A DNA stretch of 53,601 nt from Alistipes sp. (GTDB taxonomy: Bacteria; Bacteroidota; Bacteroidia; Bacteroidales; Rikenellaceae): NCBI GenBank assembly GCA_017504265.1, contig JAFVRN010000010.1, positions 1 to 53,601 on the forward strand, in the 5' to 3' direction. Position numbers and translations under genes: made by a program. The notes under the pieces were generated by a model. That model saw only the letters and a program-made list of their open reading frames with translations. It did no database searches and was not told the origin of the DNA. Of the stretch, positions 51,326 to 53,601 are shown one piece after another (position 1 is the stretch's first letter; each line of letters opens with the position of its first letter).

Positions 51326-51355
51326 GAGGAGGGTGTTCGTTTGAACACCCTCCTC
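51326..51355. terminator. Bidirectional hairpin terminator between mntP and the POT transporter
   Basis: GAGGAGGGTGTTC (51326-51338) and GAACACCCTCCTC (51343-51355) form a perfect 13-bp stem with a 4-nt loop between convergent genes. Confidence 0.88.
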
Positions 51356-51377
51356 ATTATTTGTGTGGTAGCGGATA

Positions 51378-53177
51378 CTACTTTGTAACGCTCTCTAAAC
51401 GCTTCATCATCACAAACATAAATAGTGCTGACAGTAAGCAGAGTACGATGAATACTGTCCATACAGACCACAATGGAATACCTGCCCAGAGGAAACCGCC
51501 AACCGCAACAAGCATATTACCGATGGCAGTTGCCACAAACCAGCCACCCATCATCAAACCCTTGAGCTTTGGAGGAGCAACCTTCGATACGAATGAGATA
51601 CCCATGGGAGAGAGCAAGAGCTCAGCAAAGGTAAGGATAAGGTAGGTTACAATCAACCAATAGGGCGATGTACGTGTCTCAGGCTTGGTATCAGCCTTGA
51701 TAGCAGCCAACGTAGCCTCTGCCTCGGCAACAGATGCGTCAGACTCACCATCGACTGCCGATGTCTCAGCATTGATGATGGCTACACTTGCATTGTAAAC
51801 ATCGAAGAAGATAGGCTTCGTATTCTTATTAAGCTTACCCATAAAGTCGGTGGCAGGCTTGATTGTAGCAACCACAGCAGCATCCGCCTTCAATGTCTCG
51901 AAATCCTCAGCAGTAGCTGCAACTGCGTGATACTCCTGAGCAAAGGTCTCTGCCTTCTCCACAGCGATGGCGCGCTGCTGCTCGTTAGGGGTATTCAAAC
52001 CGTCAGAACCTACGGCCATAATCACGAAGCCGATAGCCGCAACCAACATACCGTAAGCGATCTTACGTGGTGCAGAAGGCTCCTTACCCTTACGCGCCAA
52101 AGAGCCGAATATTGCCATCGACACAGGAGTCAGGGCAACAACATAGAATGGATTGAACTGCTGGAAGATAGGAGCAGCAACCGTAATCTCTGCGGTAGCC
52201 TCGATGCCCATAGCACGGTATACGAGGAACGCAAGGATTGCCGATGCAAGCACTCCCGAGAAGATCTTAGCCTTAGCACCCTCGCTCTGGAAGATAGAGA
52301 AGGTAGCGTATACCGCTATGATGATAAGGGCCAAGTTCCATACGTTGAACAACATCGTGTCGAAGCCAAAGGCCTGAGTACGTGTGAACTCGTCGGCGAA
52401 GTATGTCAAGGTCAAACCGTTCTGGTGGAAGGCCATCCAGAAGAAGATAACAACGGCAAATACGAGGCAGAGAGCCACGATGCGCTGTTTGGTCTGCTCG
52501 GGAGTGAGGTTATCCTCAACAACAGCAGCCTCGCCCTTCTTCTTGCCACCCTCAACATGACGGAATGTTGAACGGAATACATAGTAGATAAGAATCGAGA
52601 GTATCAACGCTGCACAAGCCACCATAAACGAGAAGTGGTAAGCATCATTAGAGCTGTAACCGAGCGATGTCTCAGCCCAGTGCTTGATGCCCACCGCAGT
52701 GGTAGGAGCAAACAACGAACCTACATTGATAGCCATATAGAAGAGCGAGAAACCTGAGTCACGCTTCGAGGCATACTTAGGATCGTCGTAGAGGTTACCA
52801 ACCATAACCTGCAAGTTACCCTTGAACAGACCTGTACCAACGCTGATAAGCACCAATGCTGCCATCATCGCTATCATAGCAACAGTCTCGCCACCAAGAG
52901 GCACAGAGAGAAGCAGGTAACCGCCAAACATCACCGAGATACCGAGTGTTACCATGCGGCCGAAACCAAACTTATCGGCCATCATACCACCTACAAGGGG
53001 CATAAAGTAAACCAAGCCGAGGAAGGTAGAGTATATTGCACCTGCAACACCTGCCTCCAACCCGAAGTTCTCACGAAGGAAGAGGGCAAATACCGCCAAC
53101 ATCGTGTAGTAGCCAAAGCGCTCACCGGTGTTTGCAAGAGCCAAGGCATAAAGACCTTTAGGATGTCCTTTGAACAT
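51378..53177 (-). CDS. POT/PTR-family peptide transporter
   Basis: The 599-residue inner-membrane protein has about 14 predicted helices and imports di- and tripeptides in this family. Motifs: NTGERFGYY (residues 16-24) where most members have E-x-x-E-R-F-x-Y-Y, so the first Glu is Asn16, and a conserved FYMAINVGSLFAP later. A hydrophilic insertion of about 100 residues (about 415-510, Ala/Glu/Lys-rich) splits the late helices. The codons are those of an abundant protein. It has a promoter at 53241-53270. Confidence 0.92.
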   Translation of the reverse strand: MFKGHPKGLYALALANTGERFGYYTMLAVFALFLRENFGLEAGVAGAIYSTFLGLVYFMPLVGGMMADKFGFGRMVTLGISVMFGGYLLLSVPLGGETVAMIAMMAALVLISVGTGLFKGNLQVMVGNLYDDPKYASKRDSGFSLFYMAINVGSLFAPTTAVGIKHWAETSLGYSSNDAYHFSFMVACAALILSILIYYVFRSTFRHVEGGKKKGEAAVVEDNLTPEQTKQRIVALCLVFAVVIFFWMAFHQNGLTLTYFADEFTRTQAFGFDTMLFNVWNLALIIIAVYATFSIFQSEGAKAKIFSGVLASAILAFLVYRAMGIEATAEITVAAPIFQQFNPFYVVALTPVSMAIFGSLARKGKEPSAPRKIAYGMLVAAIGFVIMAVGSDGLNTPNEQQRAIAVEKAETFAQEYHAVAATAEDFETLKADAAVVATIKPATDFMGKLNKNTKPIFFDVYNASVAIINAETSAVDGESDASVAEAEATLAAIKADTKPETRTSPYWLIVTYLILTFAELLLSPMGISFVSKVAPPKLKGLMMGGWFVATAIGNMLVAVGGFLWAGIPLWSVWTVFIVLCLLSALFMFVMMKRLESVTK

Positions 53178-53240
53178 AGTAAAATAGTTTTAGTTAATAT
53201 ATAAATTATTTGTTGTTACAAAAATAACACAATTCGGGCG

Positions 53241-53270
53241 CGAAGGTACAAAAAAAAATCAAATAACAAA
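53241..53270 (-). promoter_or_regulatory. Promoter of the POT transporter gene (TTTG, 18 bp, TACCTTCG)
   Basis: On the minus strand TTTG (53267-53270) and TACCTTCG (53241-53248) are 18 bp apart, with one mismatch to the -7 consensus. The leader to the start codon would be about 60 nt. Confidence 0.55.
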
Positions 53271-53327
53271 GTGTTATGTATATAATACCAATGCAATAGC
53301 GGCAAATTGCAGGGCGAGGCCTTTGTG

Positions 53328-53360
53328 TTGCAGGGCTTTGCCCTACCCTCTGCTGTGCAG
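53328..53360. repeat. Double-hairpin (REP-like) element, copy B (diverged)
   Basis: GCAGGGC, loop TTT, then GCCCTAC (last two bases unpaired), CCT, and the second hairpin CTGC, loop TGT, GCAG. The stems match copies A and C while loops and spacer differ, which suggests that the fold is what is kept. Confidence 0.75.
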
Positions 53361-53432
53361 AGGAAAGGGTAGTTCACGCCTACGGCGTTAAAGGGTAGTT
53401 GAAGGGTAGTTAAAGGGAGCGTGGATTTTGTG

Positions 53433-53464
53433 TTGCAGGGCGAAGCCCTGCCACTGCAAAGCAG
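53433..53464. repeat. 32-bp double-hairpin (REP-like) element, copy C
   Basis: Identical to copy A at 47377-47408 except for G in place of the first loop A. It is followed directly by the 9-bp array at 53463. Confidence 0.88.
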
Positions 53465-53567
53465 TTTAAGGAGTATAGGGATATTAGGGAGTTTAAGGAA
53501 TATAGAGAGTTTAATGCTATTTAGTTGATTTCCCTAAACTCCTTAAATTCTCTAAATTCTCTAAATT
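53463..53567. repeat. Two inverted arrays of degenerate 9-bp units, second locus
   Basis: Six units of the type AGTTTAAGG or AGTATAGGG (53463-53516) are followed by a 15-base spacer and four units of the type CTCTAAATT or CCCTAAACT (53532-53567) in the opposite orientation. The layout is that of 47409-47567, with different unit sequences. Confidence 0.82.
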
Positions 53568-53601
53568 CTCTTTGGTTTCGAAATCAAAAAAGCCCTCCCA
53601 A

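Larger units (their letters stand above)
53178..53601. other. Gene-free right edge with double-hairpin elements and 9-bp arrays
   Basis: After the transporter promoter, this stretch has no coding frame that I can support. From 53303 it is composed of partial and complete double-hairpin elements (53303-53323, 53328-53360, 53433-53464), several AAGGGTAGTT-type units (53365-53417), and two inverted 9-bp arrays (53463-53567). The last 30 bases show nothing recognisable. Confidence 0.8.

Overview
The window is chromosomal DNA of a Bacteroidota bacterium of the order Bacteroidales. Rikenellaceae or an Alistipes-like genus is my best guess, from gene content rather than any search. The evidence is: PorX (a response regulator with a PglZ effector), DUF4954 and DUF3078 proteins, several -7 boxes of the Bacteroidetes form TAnnTTTG, few Shine-Dalgarno sequences, and the gene order coaX / outer-membrane protein / TPR protein / lptC / CBS-DUF21 protein / SurA-type PPIase. 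Almost all of the DNA is core housekeeping. No CRISPR array, prophage, polysaccharide-utilisation locus or defence island is visible.

Layout. 1-215 shows no gene. 216-1680 is a complete IS3-family insertion sequence with a -1 frameshift orfA/orfB. 1687-1940 holds two tandem copies of a 130-bp imperfect palindrome, placed 3' of a secreted S9 peptidase gene (minus strand). 4136-7195 carries Nudix hydrolase, porX, tsaE and an SRPBCC protein. 7411-15013 runs HU, a 29-residue basic ribosomal-type protein, rng, mfd, coaX and a barrel protein. 15058-20881 is an envelope block (TPR protein, lptC, CBS-DUF21 protein, PPIase). 21032-25904 carries pfkA, a PagL-like deacylase, a PfkB kinase and rmuC. 26096-33944 is a minus-strand run: a repeat-rich lipoprotein, ygiQ, rluD, an mqnE-PASTA fusion, an LptF/G permease and tgt. 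34154-40879 is a plus-strand run: glycosyltransferase, ECF sigma factor, rsmG, DUF4954, trxB, rnz and an SpoU-type methyltransferase. 40971-44978 carries pdxA, a small membrane protein, thrS and infC. 45133-47159 is minus strand: a small membrane protein, an S41 protease and tRNA-Gly(CCC). 47160-47728 is a gene-free, repeat-rich block. It is followed by DUF3078 (minus), nfo, a GH53 galactanase, mntP and a POT-family peptide transporter (minus). 53178-53601 is a second gene-free repeat block.

Most unusual content. (1) The two gene-free blocks share a 32-bp double-hairpin element that differs at one base. In both, the element is followed by degenerate arrays with a 9-bp period in one orientation, a short spacer, and 9-bp arrays in the opposite orientation. 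A third, sequence-diverged copy keeps the same two stems. This looks like a dispersed repeat family that I cannot name. (2) A radical SAM aminofutalosine synthase is fused in frame to a membrane-anchored protein with three PASTA-like repeats. (3) There are several large imperfect palindromes and small tandem duplications between genes, a G10 tract, and an infC gene whose only plausible start is TTG and which lacks the usual rpmI-rplT partners.

How the genes work together. The envelope genes (LptC, LptF/G, PagL-like deacylase, SurA-type PPIase, outer-membrane barrels) point to lipopolysaccharide export and outer-membrane biogenesis. mfd, nfo and rmuC serve DNA repair and maintenance. rng, rnz, tgt, rluD, rsmG, tsaE, the SpoU-type methyltransferase, thrS and infC serve RNA maturation and translation.
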